The notes beneath the pieces were generated by a model. It ran no database searches. It was not told the origin of the DNA and worked only from the letters and a program-made list of their open reading frames with translations. From assembly GCF_016765695.1 (NCBI RefSeq), contig NZ_JAETGO010000045.1, forward strand, positions 1-64,000: a DNA stretch of 64,000 nucleotides, read 5' to 3'. This document shows, in pieces, positions 34,249 through 43,094 of the stretch (position 1 is the stretch's first letter; every line of letters starts with the position of its first letter). The translations under genes and the position numbers were made by a program. The DNA is from Sporosalibacterium faouarense (GTDB lineage: Bacteria > Bacillota > Clostridia > Tissierellales > VENL01).

Positions 34249-35433
34249 ATGACTTTTCAAATTAGTGAGTATTTGTTTATATTGCCACTGTTTTTAGTTG
34301 TTGTTTTTATAATACAATATTTTACATCTGTTAAGAGTATGTACAGAGTAAAAACGGTAGAAGAAATTAGAGAAGTTAATAAAAAAAATGGGATGATAGG
34401 CAAAGTAAAGACAAAAATTCGAAAAACAATGGACTTTATTGGAAAATATACTACGCCTCCCCAAAGCTGGAAAGTATACAAGCTTTATAAGAAGCTTTTG
34501 GGATTTACGAAATTCAAGATAGAAGATTATTTTGCCATAAAGACTATTACAATTATTTTCTGTATATTTCTTATATTTTTAATTAGATATACTAATATAT
34601 CAATATACACAAGGGAAATTATAAAAAGCTATGATTACAAAGTAGACGTAATATATGAGCAAGATGATAGAGGTGTTGATAAGGATAAGGCATTAGAAGA
34701 AGAAATATATTTAATGGATAAGGTAGCAAATATGTTCACTTATGAGGAATTAATGAACGAAGATAAGGTGGAGGAATCATTGGAAAGGATTAGAGACTTT
34801 ATTATAAGTACAAATTTAGATTTAGAGTTACCAAGCTATACAGTAGCCAACAAAATATATTATAGGTTACAAGATTACTATAGTATTAGAAAACCAAGGT
34901 ACAAGCTATATTTTCTAGCAGCAGTAATCATATTTTTTCTATATGATATTTCAATGGTTATATACAATATATTTGCTAAAGCTAGTGCAAAAACAGAGCT
35001 AAGGTTTCTAAGAAAATTAATTATACTAAATGGGAATTTCAATAATGTTAAATTCAATGAATTATTATCTTTGCTAATTGATAAATCCAAATACTATAAA
35101 AGATTACTTCAAGAAATAGAAGAAGCAAATAACAAGAATACAGTTGAAAATGAAGTTGCATATAGAAAAGTTTTGTCAGCACTTAAAGATGATAATGCTA
35201 GATTATTTTTTGAAAAATTAGAACAAGCCAATAATAGTAATTTTGAGTATGCTATAAAGAATATCGAAGAAGAGGAAGAATTAGAAAAGGAAGAGAGGAA
35301 TATTAAAATTGACACAAGGGTAGAGGCGATTCACTCATTTGGAGTATCAGGAGCGTTCATCATTATTTATTTACTTGTAAACTATTTATTACTTCCATGG
35401 TTACAGTCATACGATATCACATCCTTTTATTAG
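34249..35433 (+). CDS. TadC-like inner-membrane platform protein
   Basis: A 394-residue protein with membrane segments near 8-26, 100-120, 222-242 and 368-388 and long charged helical loops, including a Glu/Lys-rich stretch near 340-355. Position after TadA and TadB, and the overall build, indicate the second T2SSF-like platform protein (TadC). AAGGAG precedes the ATG. Confidence 0.68.
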   Translation: MTFQISEYLFILPLFLVVVFIIQYFTSVKSMYRVKTVEEIREVNKKNGMIGKVKTKIRKTMDFIGKYTTPPQSWKVYKLYKKLLGFTKFKIEDYFAIKTITIIFCIFLIFLIRYTNISIYTREIIKSYDYKVDVIYEQDDRGVDKDKALEEEIYLMDKVANMFTYEELMNEDKVEESLERIRDFIISTNLDLELPSYTVANKIYYRLQDYYSIRKPRYKLYFLAAVIIFFLYDISMVIYNIFAKASAKTELRFLRKLIILNGNFNNVKFNELLSLLIDKSKYYKRLLQEIEEANNKNTVENEVAYRKVLSALKDDNARLFFEKLEQANNSNFEYAIKNIEEEEELEKEERNIKIDTRVEAIHSFGVSGAFIIIYLLVNYLLLPWLQSYDITSFY

Positions 35434-35494
35434 AAGGGAGTGTATGGAAGGTTTTGAAATTAATAGTAACTATTATAGGTGAAGAAGGGATATC

Positions 35495-35878
35495 ATGAAG
35501 GAAGTAGTTTTTCTAATAATAATTTCGATTATAATTCTTGGGTTTCTGTCTAGTGATATAATTCCACTCTTTAGAAGCTCTATGGATGTTATAGGCACAG
35601 TTGCAGAAAAGGAGTATGAGGGACAGAAGATAAAATCCAATGTCCTATTGCCACTTGAAAAAGATAGTGTTGTCGGGAGTGATGTTATAGGAGTAATTAG
35701 GTATTTTAGTGATGATGATACAGTTACAGTTAAAATAATCATGGGAGAAGAAACTGAGATATACACAAACAATAGTTATAATGCAACAGATTTTACTATA
35801 CCCTATGACATGATTTTCAATTCAAGTTATGAATATGATGAACAAAAACTTTTAAAAGCTATTTATACAAAAAATTAA
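35495..35878 (+). CDS. Single-anchor pilin-like protein 1
   Basis: One hundred and twenty-seven residues: an N-terminal hydrophobic helix (about 4-22) directly after MKE and a polar, probably beta-rich, extracellular part. There is no prepilin leader (no short basic leader ending in Gly before a hydrophobic stretch with Glu at +5). It resembles minor pilins only in layout and in being part of the Tad-like operon. AAGGG precedes the ATG. Confidence 0.55.
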   Translation: MKEVVFLIIISIIILGFLSSDIIPLFRSSMDVIGTVAEKEYEGQKIKSNVLLPLEKDSVVGSDVIGVIRYFSDDDTVTVKIIMGEETEIYTNNSYNATDFTIPYDMIFNSSYEYDEQKLLKAIYTKN

Positions 35879-35908
35879 AAATTTAATACTATTTAAGGAG
35901 GAAGCAAT

Positions 35909-36259
35909 ATGAAAACAGTTTTAGCGGTATTGATTTTATTAGTTATTACTTTAGGACTTATTGCTGGTCCAATAAATGAGCAGACTGCAGGAATTAGAGA
36001 TGCAGGAGATCAAGGAAAAATAGAAATGAATAAAGTAAATCTAATAGCTAAAAACTCTAGCTATGTCACAGGTAATATTGTTATGAGTGATTATAATCAT
36101 TATGGCTCATCAAGAATTACTATATATGATACTGATGGAGATGAAATGTCTAGCAGTGATGTACTAGAGAGAGCTGTTTTTGATAAAAGTATACATTATG
36201 ATGAAAATGGAGAAGTACAGTTCATAATTTTTCACCAAGTTGATTTAAGTACAGAATAA
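35909..36259 (+). CDS. Single-anchor pilin-like protein 2
   Basis: A 116-residue protein with an N-terminal hydrophobic helix (about 2-20) and a region near GINEQTAGIRDAGDQ-like residues 21-35 followed by a beta-rich part. AAGGAGG, the best ribosome site in this operon, precedes it and a weak terminator follows, so it may be made in the largest amount and could be the main subunit. No standard prepilin cleavage motif. Confidence 0.55.
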   Translation: MKTVLAVLILLVITLGLIAGPINEQTAGIRDAGDQGKIEMNKVNLIAKNSSYVTGNIVMSDYNHYGSSRITIYDTDGDEMSSSDVLERAVFDKSIHYDENGEVQFIIFHQVDLSTE

Positions 36260-36287
36260 TTAATATTAGTTAAATAGAAATATGAGT

Positions 36288-36320
36288 CCTCTTGTACAGG
36301 TGCAAGGGGTTTCATTTTAT
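36288..36320 (+). terminator. Weak internal attenuator in the Tad-like operon
   Basis: CCTCTTG (36288-36294) pairs with CAAGGGG (36303-36309), followed by TTTCATTTT. It lies between pilin-like genes 2 and 3 and could lower expression of the last two genes. Confidence 0.5.
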
Positions 36321-36355
36321 TAATGAACAATTTAGCAAATATAGGGGATGACGTT

Positions 36356-37084
36356 ATGCCAGGTAAAATGATTTTTACTATTATAGGACTGCTGATTGCT
36401 ACTATTATTTTACTCCATGTATATAGCTTTTTTATACATATAAGTATAAAGAATGATATAAATCAAATAAATTTCTATACCATTTACGATATATCAGATA
36501 GTGGAATTTTTAAATCTAGTACATATGATGGGTTAAAGGAAAAGATTAATAAGCACGGTGACTACAAGATAGCTTTAAGATTAGATAAGCAAGTAAAACC
36601 TGGAATTTATGATACTTATTTTAATAAGGCAGAGATATTGGATAAATATCTAAGAAAAGGTGATAAAATAACTATTTATCTAGAGGATAAGAAATTAACA
36701 TGGTTTGGGAGACTCGTAAATCTTTCATTTTTAAGCAAGAGTCCTAAAAACGCCATAGATAACAGAATTAGATCAGTCAAAAGTGCTGTAATAACTAAAA
36801 ATGCAAAGGATATTGTTAAGGGATATGATGTTATAGCAGATATATCGAACAAAAGATCTAATAGTAGTATTGCAATCTTAGTATCTACTAAGATGAACTC
36901 TAACGGAAAATACTATGGTGATAGCTCTCATAAAGAAATCATAACAACTAATTTAAAATATGGAGATAGTTTAGACGAAGAATATCCAGGAATTAATTAT
37001 ATTTTTGATAACGGGGATTTTATGAGAAAAATAGAGTATGATTCAAATGGGCTCATAGAGTTAGTCAAGTATATTCAACAATAG
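36356..37084 (+). CDS. Single-anchor membrane protein of the Tad-like operon
   Basis: Two hundred and forty-two residues with an N-terminal membrane helix (about 5-28) and a long extracytoplasmic part with no recognised domain. ATG 36356 is eight bases after AGGGG; the in-frame ATG 36323 has no ribosome site. It probably is a minor pilin or an assembly accessory, by position. Confidence 0.55.
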   Translation: MPGKMIFTIIGLLIATIILLHVYSFFIHISIKNDINQINFYTIYDISDSGIFKSSTYDGLKEKINKHGDYKIALRLDKQVKPGIYDTYFNKAEILDKYLRKGDKITIYLEDKKLTWFGRLVNLSFLSKSPKNAIDNRIRSVKSAVITKNAKDIVKGYDVIADISNKRSNSSIAILVSTKMNSNGKYYGDSSHKEIITTNLKYGDSLDEEYPGINYIFDNGDFMRKIEYDSNGLIELVKYIQQ

Positions 37085-37096
37085 AGGTGGATTGAG

Positions 37097-37873
37097 ATGG
37101 GAAAACTGGTTGCATATATAATTGTAATTTCATTTATTGTGGTTACTTTTCTCGCTGCTTATAACCTATATCAAAATAATTATGCAGTCCAAGATATTAA
37201 TTATGCCTTGAGCTTATCAGCTAAAGCATTAGCTAATAACGTAAATAATACTAGAAGTAACTTTAACAATACATCTAAAGGATATAAGAAGAATATGTAT
37301 GAAGAATCTATAGAAGTTGATAAGGAAAGATTACTGCAAGAGTTCTATGAGACTTTGTACACTAATTACTATAATGAGGATCTTTATAGGCAAATAAAGA
37401 AAAATATATTAATTAAAATGATTGTATATAGTGATAAATGTTATGTAGCTAAGAAAAACGATAAATGGAGCCCACCATATTTTTTTACTAAAGAATCTGG
37501 GGGGAAGCTAATATATTTTAATTCCAATAATGATTTAGCATATTACTATAATTCTAGTAATAATAGAATATACACTAATATATCAAACTTAGGAATCACA
37601 GAGAAAGAAAAGCAGCAAATTGTTATTGATAAAATTAATAGTATTGTTGCTCAGAATACATATGGTGATAATAGAGAAATGGGATTGAAAATTGGAATGT
37701 ACAATCCTTTTAATATTGATGGAAAGTATATGGAATCATATTCTAGATTTAACGTCTTAGATGGTCTGACATTTTTTATTGTCCATGCTTCAGATAGAAA
37801 TATTTTTTTAGACAATAAAGAATTTAGATATAATAACTATACTGTTATTGGTTACACCATGATCCACGAATAA
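37097..37873 (+). CDS. Single-anchor membrane protein ending the Tad-like operon
   Basis: A 258-residue protein: N-terminal membrane helix (about 4-24), a TadE-like position in the operon, then an Asn/Tyr-rich extracytoplasmic part. GAGGTGG precedes the ATG, 12 bases after the previous gene. No known domain; minor pilin by position only. Confidence 0.55.
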   Translation: MGKLVAYIIVISFIVVTFLAAYNLYQNNYAVQDINYALSLSAKALANNVNNTRSNFNNTSKGYKKNMYEESIEVDKERLLQEFYETLYTNYYNEDLYRQIKKNILIKMIVYSDKCYVAKKNDKWSPPYFFTKESGGKLIYFNSNNDLAYYYNSSNNRIYTNISNLGITEKEKQQIVIDKINSIVAQNTYGDNREMGLKIGMYNPFNIDGKYMESYSRFNVLDGLTFFIVHASDRNIFLDNKEFRYNNYTVIGYTMIHE

Positions 37874-38128
37874 CAAGACCGGTCAAAGATAGATTAAGAA
37901 AATTATTAGGGAGTACCCAATCCAAGTTCGTTCAACAAATTAGTAATTAATGGCGATACTACTGTTCATTAATGGTGAAAAAACGACAAAATATGCGTTA
38001 ATTTCATAGAATCTTATAAAAAAATTTACTTATTTCTGTAAAACTATTGAACTCCACGACATTATTTGATAAAATTTGAATATATTACCAAGGCGTAACA
38101 TTTCAAATTTGGTTAGGGGGTTAAAAAA

Positions 38129-38404
38129 GTGAAAGGAAAATTTAAGTACACTATTAGAGGGTATTCGTCAAAGAGCCATAAGAAAAAAAGAGAAAAAGTA
38201 AAGGAATTACCAAAGTTAAATAAATTAGTAGAAGTGTATCCCAAATACCTAAAAGGAAATGAAAATCTTGAAATAAGAAGAGGAATATTCATCTTGGAGA
38301 CTAAGCATCTCTTGTTTCTGGAGACAGAAGATAAGTCAAATAAGTTAGAAGCTTTTAGTAAGTCTGATTTAAAAAATCAAATATACATTTATGAATATCT
38401 ATAA
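38129..38404 (+). CDS. Small basic protein, unknown
   Basis: Ninety-one residues, lysine-rich in the first third, then a short beta-rich part (IRRGIFILETKHLLFLETED). The start is GTG after GGGGG. It precedes the GGDEF gene by 73 bases in the same direction and may be co-transcribed with it. No family recognised. Confidence 0.5.
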   Translation: MKGKFKYTIRGYSSKSHKKKREKVKELPKLNKLVEVYPKYLKGNENLEIRRGIFILETKHLLFLETEDKSNKLEAFSKSDLKNQIYIYEYL

Positions 38405-38477
38405 TTTAAATAAATGAAGAATTTTATACTTAAGATAGACTTTCTATAATTGAATTAATTACCATAGAGGTGTTTAA

Positions 38478-39791
38478 ATGAATATAATAGTAATGTTAAC
38501 TCTAATGATAGCACTAATTTTAGGATATTTTAACAAGCATATATACATATTGATAATACCAATTATGAACTTTATTTGGCTAAAGAATCCCATCTATAAA
38601 AAGATTTTATATATAATGATTATTATGTTCGCAATGATAGTAAGTAATTACATAATGTCTAGTAGTAAAAACAATTATTATATTTTATTTTTTACCATAT
38701 CTCTACTGCTGACTATAATTATAAGTCACTTTATTTTTAGAAATAAGAACAAAGAAATAAATGTATTACAGAATAAATTATTAGAATCAGAAGGAAATAT
38801 TATTTTAAGAGATATTTTGAGATTAGCAATTAAGGATGAAGAAATGACCTTATTAGAGTCAACGAAAAAGATATGTAATGTTATAAGAAACCACTATGAA
38901 GTTAAGTATTGCACAATATTTCTTAATACTCCTAGAGGATTAAGTATAGCTGCAACAAATATAGAAGATAAATATCGTAGTCATATGGAGAAGTACGCTA
39001 ATAATAAGCTAAAAGAGATATTCTATCAGACTAATCAAGGTGCCGATGCAAGTATAATTTGTGGAGATGAGATATTAGATTATCCCACAGCTATATATAG
39101 AGGAATATGTTATTTTTATTTCATTCCTTTAAATCTGGGGGACAAGATGTTAGGCGCTCTAATGATAGAAGATATTAGCAGATATAGAATGGAATCATTG
39201 GAAAATAATTTTTTTGAAATTGTGATAGAAAATATTACAATAGTGTTGCAAAACTTTATATATAAAGCTAAATTAGTTTCCGTAGCTATGGTAGATGGTT
39301 TAACTCAAGTGTGGAATAGAACTTATCTAGATAAATATCTTAATAATGAAATAAATGGACATGATATCTCTGATGAACCTATTGCAATTGCTGTGATGGA
39401 TGTAGATTATTTTAAAAAGTTTAATGATACTTATGGTCATCTTCATGGGGACAAAGTATTACGCAGGATAAGTAAGTTTATAAAAGAAAATATTAGAGAA
39501 GGAAAAGATATTGTAGCAAGATATGGTGGAGAAGAATTTGTTATCGTATTCACTGAGACTAGTACTCTAGATATTTATGAAAAGGTAGATTGGATTAGAG
39601 AGAAATTATCTCAATTAATTATAACTAATGACAAAAATGAAAATACACCAGTAACAGTTAGTTTTGGAATTGCAGAATATCCTAATGATGCTGATAACGT
39701 AACTAGTTTAATTAAAAGGGCTGATGAAGCTTTGTATTTCTCGAAGGAAAATGGAAGGAACAAAGTAACTCAATATAGTGGTATTGCATAA
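38478..39791 (+). CDS. Membrane diguanylate cyclase with GAF domain
   Basis: A 437-residue protein: four N-terminal membrane segments (about 1-88), a GAF-like sensor (about 110-255) and a GGDEF domain (about 268-437). The active-site motif reads GGEEF in ARYGGEEFVIVF and the domain opens with DGLTQVWNRTYLD, so it is expected to make cyclic di-GMP. I see no RxxD inhibitory site at the usual place. It lies between the Tad-like operon and the lysine operon; cyclic di-GMP control of the pili is possible but not shown. GAGGTG precedes the ATG. Confidence 0.88.
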   Translation: MNIIVMLTLMIALILGYFNKHIYILIIPIMNFIWLKNPIYKKILYIMIIMFAMIVSNYIMSSSKNNYYILFFTISLLLTIIISHFIFRNKNKEINVLQNKLLESEGNIILRDILRLAIKDEEMTLLESTKKICNVIRNHYEVKYCTIFLNTPRGLSIAATNIEDKYRSHMEKYANNKLKEIFYQTNQGADASIICGDEILDYPTAIYRGICYFYFIPLNLGDKMLGALMIEDISRYRMESLENNFFEIVIENITIVLQNFIYKAKLVSVAMVDGLTQVWNRTYLDKYLNNEINGHDISDEPIAIAVMDVDYFKKFNDTYGHLHGDKVLRRISKFIKENIREGKDIVARYGGEEFVIVFTETSTLDIYEKVDWIREKLSQLIITNDKNENTPVTVSFGIAEYPNDADNVTSLIKRADEALYFSKENGRNKVTQYSGIA

Positions 39792-39819
39792 ATATTTAGA
39801 AAATTTTTAAAAACTTTTG

Positions 39820-39848
39820 TTGACATAGATACTTTTATGTGTTAAATT
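39820..39848 (+). promoter_or_regulatory. Promoter of the lysine operon leader
   Basis: A perfect TTGACA (39820-39825) is 17 bases from TAAATT (39843-39848), about 27 bases before the first lysine riboswitch. Confidence 0.65.
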
Positions 39849-39874
39849 ATTAAACAATACTAATAAACGAATAA

Positions 39875-40045
39875 CAATGTGGTGTAGAGGCCGCGATAGG
39901 TTAAGAGTACTATATTAAAATATATAGGAAAGGAACTGTCGCCGAAGCGTATAGCTTAGAAACTATATGCTGGGGCTATGTTGAATAAACATAGCACTGT
40001 CGTTGGAAGATTGCCCAATTTTCTGATGGAGCACTTATCACGTTG
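39875..40045 (+). ncRNA. Lysine riboswitch (L-box), first copy
   Basis: The conserved core is visible: GTAGAGGCCGCGAT, AAGAGTA, GGAAAGG, GTCGCCGAAG, CTGGGGCT, GTTGAATAAACATAGCACTGTCG. P1 pairs CAATGTG (39875-39881) with CACGTTG (40039-40045). It binds lysine and controls the terminator that follows. Confidence 0.95.
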
Positions 40046-40066
40046 GGGCAGAAGGCGATTGTATAT

Positions 40067-40104
40067 AACAGTCATGAGTTTCCTTTTGCTCATGGCTGTT
40101 TTTT
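40067..40104 (+). terminator. Terminator of first lysine riboswitch
   Basis: AACAGTCATGAG pairs with CTCATGGCTGTT (one G-T pair), then T6. Confidence 0.93.
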
Positions 40105-40141
40105 GTTACCATTATGAATCTTTCAAACTTTATATAACAAA

Positions 40142-40316
40142 CAGTGTGGTGTAGAGGCCGCGATAAGTCAAGAGTACCATAGTATATATATGAAACGTGG
40201 GAAAGGGACTATCGCCGAAGCATATAGTTTAAGTTATATGCTGGGGCTATGTTGAATAAACATAGCACTGTCGTCGGAAGATTGCCCAATTTTCTGATGG
40301 AGCACTTATCACATTG
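40142..40316 (+). ncRNA. Lysine riboswitch (L-box), second copy
   Basis: A near-repeat of the first copy with the same core blocks. P1 arms CAGTGTG (40142-40148) and CACATTG (40310-40316) have co-varied with those of copy one, which shows that both are folded RNAs and not a recent duplication. It lies directly before lysA. Confidence 0.95.
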
Positions 40317-40335
40317 GGGCAGGAGGCGACTTTTT

Positions 40336-40375
40336 AACAGTCATGAGCCCTTTTGCTCATGACTGTTAATTTTTT
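40336..40375 (+). terminator. Terminator of second lysine riboswitch
   Basis: A perfect stem AACAGTCATGAG/CTCATGACTGTT followed by AATTTTTTG, 74 bases before lysA. Confidence 0.9.
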
Positions 40376-40448
40376 GAATAAATAATTTAAATAAAACTAT
40401 AATTAAGATAAATTCATATAAAATAGAAAATGAAAGGAGAATTATCAA

Positions 40449-41750
40449 ATGAAGCTTTTTGGAACGATGAATATTAATAATAAAGGTCATTTAGAAATAG
40501 GTGGATGTGACTCAATGGATTTAATAAGTGAATATGGAACACCACTTTATATAGTGGATGAGGCTTTAGTAAGGGAAAGATGTCAATCATTTAGATTAAA
40601 CTTTTCACACAAGGATATTGATGCTGAAGTTATATATGCATCAAAAGCTTTTCTTAGTATAGCTATGTGTCAGTTAATAGAGGAAGAAGGATTATCTCTA
40701 GATGTGGTATCGGGAGGCGAACTATATACTGCGATTAAAGCAGGTTTTCCCCTAGAGAAGATATATATGCATGGCAATAATAAGACTAGAGATGAGTTGA
40801 CAATGGCTATAGAAGCCGGTGTAGGTAGAATCATTGTTGATAATAGGAATGAAATAGAATTAATTGAAAAGTTGTGTAAATCTTTAGATAAGGATATAGC
40901 TATTTTACTGAGAGTTAATCCTGGGATTGAGGCCCATACTCATGAATATATAAAAACTACTAAAAATGACTCTAAGTTTGGAGAAAGTATTTTCACTGAA
41001 GATATTTATGAAATTATTAATAAAATTAATTCTAGTAGATATATAGAATTTAAAGGATTACACAGTCACATAGGTTCACAAATATTTCAAGAAAAATCAT
41101 TCTATGAGCAAAGCAATGTAATGCTAGAACTAATAAAAAGGATTAAAGAAAAAAGTAATGTTGACGTTAAAGAATTAAATCTAGGTGGTGGATTTGGAAT
41201 TTACTACTCCCAAGGAGATTCACCTATAGATTTGAATCAATTTCTACAAAATATGATTGTGAACATAAAGGAGAAAGCTAGAGAATTAGGAGTGATTACT
41301 CCTAAGATTATGATAGAACCTGGTAGAACTATAATTGCAAATGCGGGTACTACACTATATAGAGTAGGAAGTACAAAGAATACCTATGGGGGAAAACATT
41401 ATGTATTTGTAGATGGAGGAATGAATGATAATCCGAGAACTGCTTTATATGGGGCACAGTACGAAGCTGCAATAGCTAATAGAATGGTAGATCCTAATGA
41501 AGATACTTACACTATTACGGGTAAATGCTGCGAATCAGGTGACATCATTGTAAAAAATATATCTCTTCCTCATCCAAATATTGATGATGTGATAGCAGTA
41601 TCTAGCACGGGAGCATATAACTATAGTATGGCCAGTAATTATAATAGATTGCCTAGGCCTCCAGTAGTATTTGTAAAGAACAAAGAAAGCAAATGTGTGG
41701 TTAGAAGAGAAACCTATGAAGATATTATAAGAAATGATTTGGTCATCTGA
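40449..41750 (+). CDS. lysA: Diaminopimelate decarboxylase
   Basis: A 433-residue PLP enzyme that converts meso-diaminopimelate to lysine, the last step of the pathway. The PLP lysine is in VIYASKAF (near residue 66); GGGFGIYY binds phosphate; MIEPGRTI and CCESGDI (with the active-site cysteine) complete the site. Length is typical. AAAGGAG precedes the ATG. First gene of the lysine operon, under two lysine riboswitches. Confidence 0.96.
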   Translation: MKLFGTMNINNKGHLEIGGCDSMDLISEYGTPLYIVDEALVRERCQSFRLNFSHKDIDAEVIYASKAFLSIAMCQLIEEEGLSLDVVSGGELYTAIKAGFPLEKIYMHGNNKTRDELTMAIEAGVGRIIVDNRNEIELIEKLCKSLDKDIAILLRVNPGIEAHTHEYIKTTKNDSKFGESIFTEDIYEIINKINSSRYIEFKGLHSHIGSQIFQEKSFYEQSNVMLELIKRIKEKSNVDVKELNLGGGFGIYYSQGDSPIDLNQFLQNMIVNIKEKARELGVITPKIMIEPGRTIIANAGTTLYRVGSTKNTYGGKHYVFVDGGMNDNPRTALYGAQYEAAIANRMVDPNEDTYTITGKCCESGDIIVKNISLPHPNIDDVIAVSSTGAYNYSMASNYNRLPRPPVVFVKNKESKCVVRRETYEDIIRNDLVI

Positions 41751-41767
41751 TAGAGAGGGGGATTCTA

Positions 41768-42973
41768 TTGAATATCATAGTACAAAAATATGGTGGTACA
41801 TCAGTTGAGTCAATAGAAAAAATGCAGAATATTACAAATAAAATAATTAATAAAATTAATCAAGGTCATAATGTGGTTGTCGTTGCTTCAGCAATGGGAA
41901 AAACGACGAATCAGCTTTTAAAAATGGCTGAATCAATTTCTGTCAATCCATGTAAAAGAGAACTAGATATGCTTATGTCTACTGGAGAGCAGGTTTCGAT
42001 ATCTCTTTTATCAATGATTTTGAAAGAAAAAGGATATGATTCTATATCACTAACAGGATTTCAAGCAGGTATTAGAACCGAAGGAGTGCATACAAAAAAT
42101 AAGATAGCACGAGTAAATATTGATAATATTAAAAAACATGTACAACAGGGAAAAATTGTTGTTGTAGCAGGGTTCCAAGGTATTAATGAAATAGGAGATA
42201 TAACAACACTAGGTCGAGGTGGCTCAGATACTACAGCAGTTGCCTTGGCTGCGAAGTTGGAATGTGCTTGTGAGATATATACAGATGTTGAAGGTATATA
42301 TAGTATAGATCCAAGAGTATATGCTGATGCTAAGAAACTTGAATATATAAGCTATGAAGAAATGATGGAAATGTCTAGCTTAGGAGCTAAGGTCATGGAA
42401 CCGAGATCAGTTGAATTAGGAAAGAAGTATAATGTACCAATATATGTGGCATCAAGCCATAAGGATATAAAAGGAACTTATATAAAGGAGTTTGATCAAA
42501 CTATGGAACAGAAAAGTATAACTGGCTTAAGTGTTAGTGATAATGTATTGATGATAACAGTTAATCATGTGCCGTATTCCCCAGTGAATATATCCGATGT
42601 ATTTGGAAGATTAGCAGGTCAAGATGTGAATATAGATATGATAAGCCAAACATCTCCAAATCAAGGTCATGTAAACATATCATTTACCACATCTAAAGAG
42701 GATGAATCAACTATAGATGATATAATGAGAAGTTTAAAAGGAAAATACGGCGGTATAGAATTACAAAAAGATGCTGATATTACGAAAATATCCGTTATTG
42801 GTACTGGAATGAGGAATGAATCAGGCGTGGCATCTAAAGTATTTAAACTGTTCGCAGACCATAGTATTGAGTTTAAACAGGTTACCACTTCTGAGATAAG
42901 TATTTCATATACTATTAAATCTAAGGATAAGCTGAGAGCTGTAAATATGCTTGCCAAGACTTTTAACCTTTAA
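41768..42973 (+). CDS. lysC: Aspartate kinase with ACT domains
   Basis: A 401-residue kinase for the first step from aspartate. KYGGTSV near the N-terminus, the central TTLGRGGSDTTAVALAA and the TDVEGIYSIDPR loop are the catalytic motifs. Two ACT domains (about 265-401; ITVNHVPYSPVNISDVFG and ISVIGTGMRNESGVASKVF) allow feedback by lysine and/or threonine. The start is TTG after GAGGGGG, 17 bases behind lysA. Confidence 0.95.
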   Translation: MNIIVQKYGGTSVESIEKMQNITNKIINKINQGHNVVVVASAMGKTTNQLLKMAESISVNPCKRELDMLMSTGEQVSISLLSMILKEKGYDSISLTGFQAGIRTEGVHTKNKIARVNIDNIKKHVQQGKIVVVAGFQGINEIGDITTLGRGGSDTTAVALAAKLECACEIYTDVEGIYSIDPRVYADAKKLEYISYEEMMEMSSLGAKVMEPRSVELGKKYNVPIYVASSHKDIKGTYIKEFDQTMEQKSITGLSVSDNVLMITVNHVPYSPVNISDVFGRLAGQDVNIDMISQTSPNQGHVNISFTTSKEDESTIDDIMRSLKGKYGGIELQKDADITKISVIGTGMRNESGVASKVFKLFADHSIEFKQVTTSEISISYTIKSKDKLRAVNMLAKTFNL

Positions 42974-43094
42974 ATAAGATAAGTAGCATTATTTATAAAG
43001 AATAAATAATTTTTTGGGCAATGCTTAGTACTTAAATTTATGAAAAATGTACTGGATTGAACTATTTTTTAGTATAAATAAAGGGGAGATATCT

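Noticed and set aside
39875-40375. Duplicate block as a recent tandem duplication or mobile repeat
   Set aside because: Both halves match the lysine riboswitch core, and their P1 helices differ by compensatory changes, so they are two functional aptamers.
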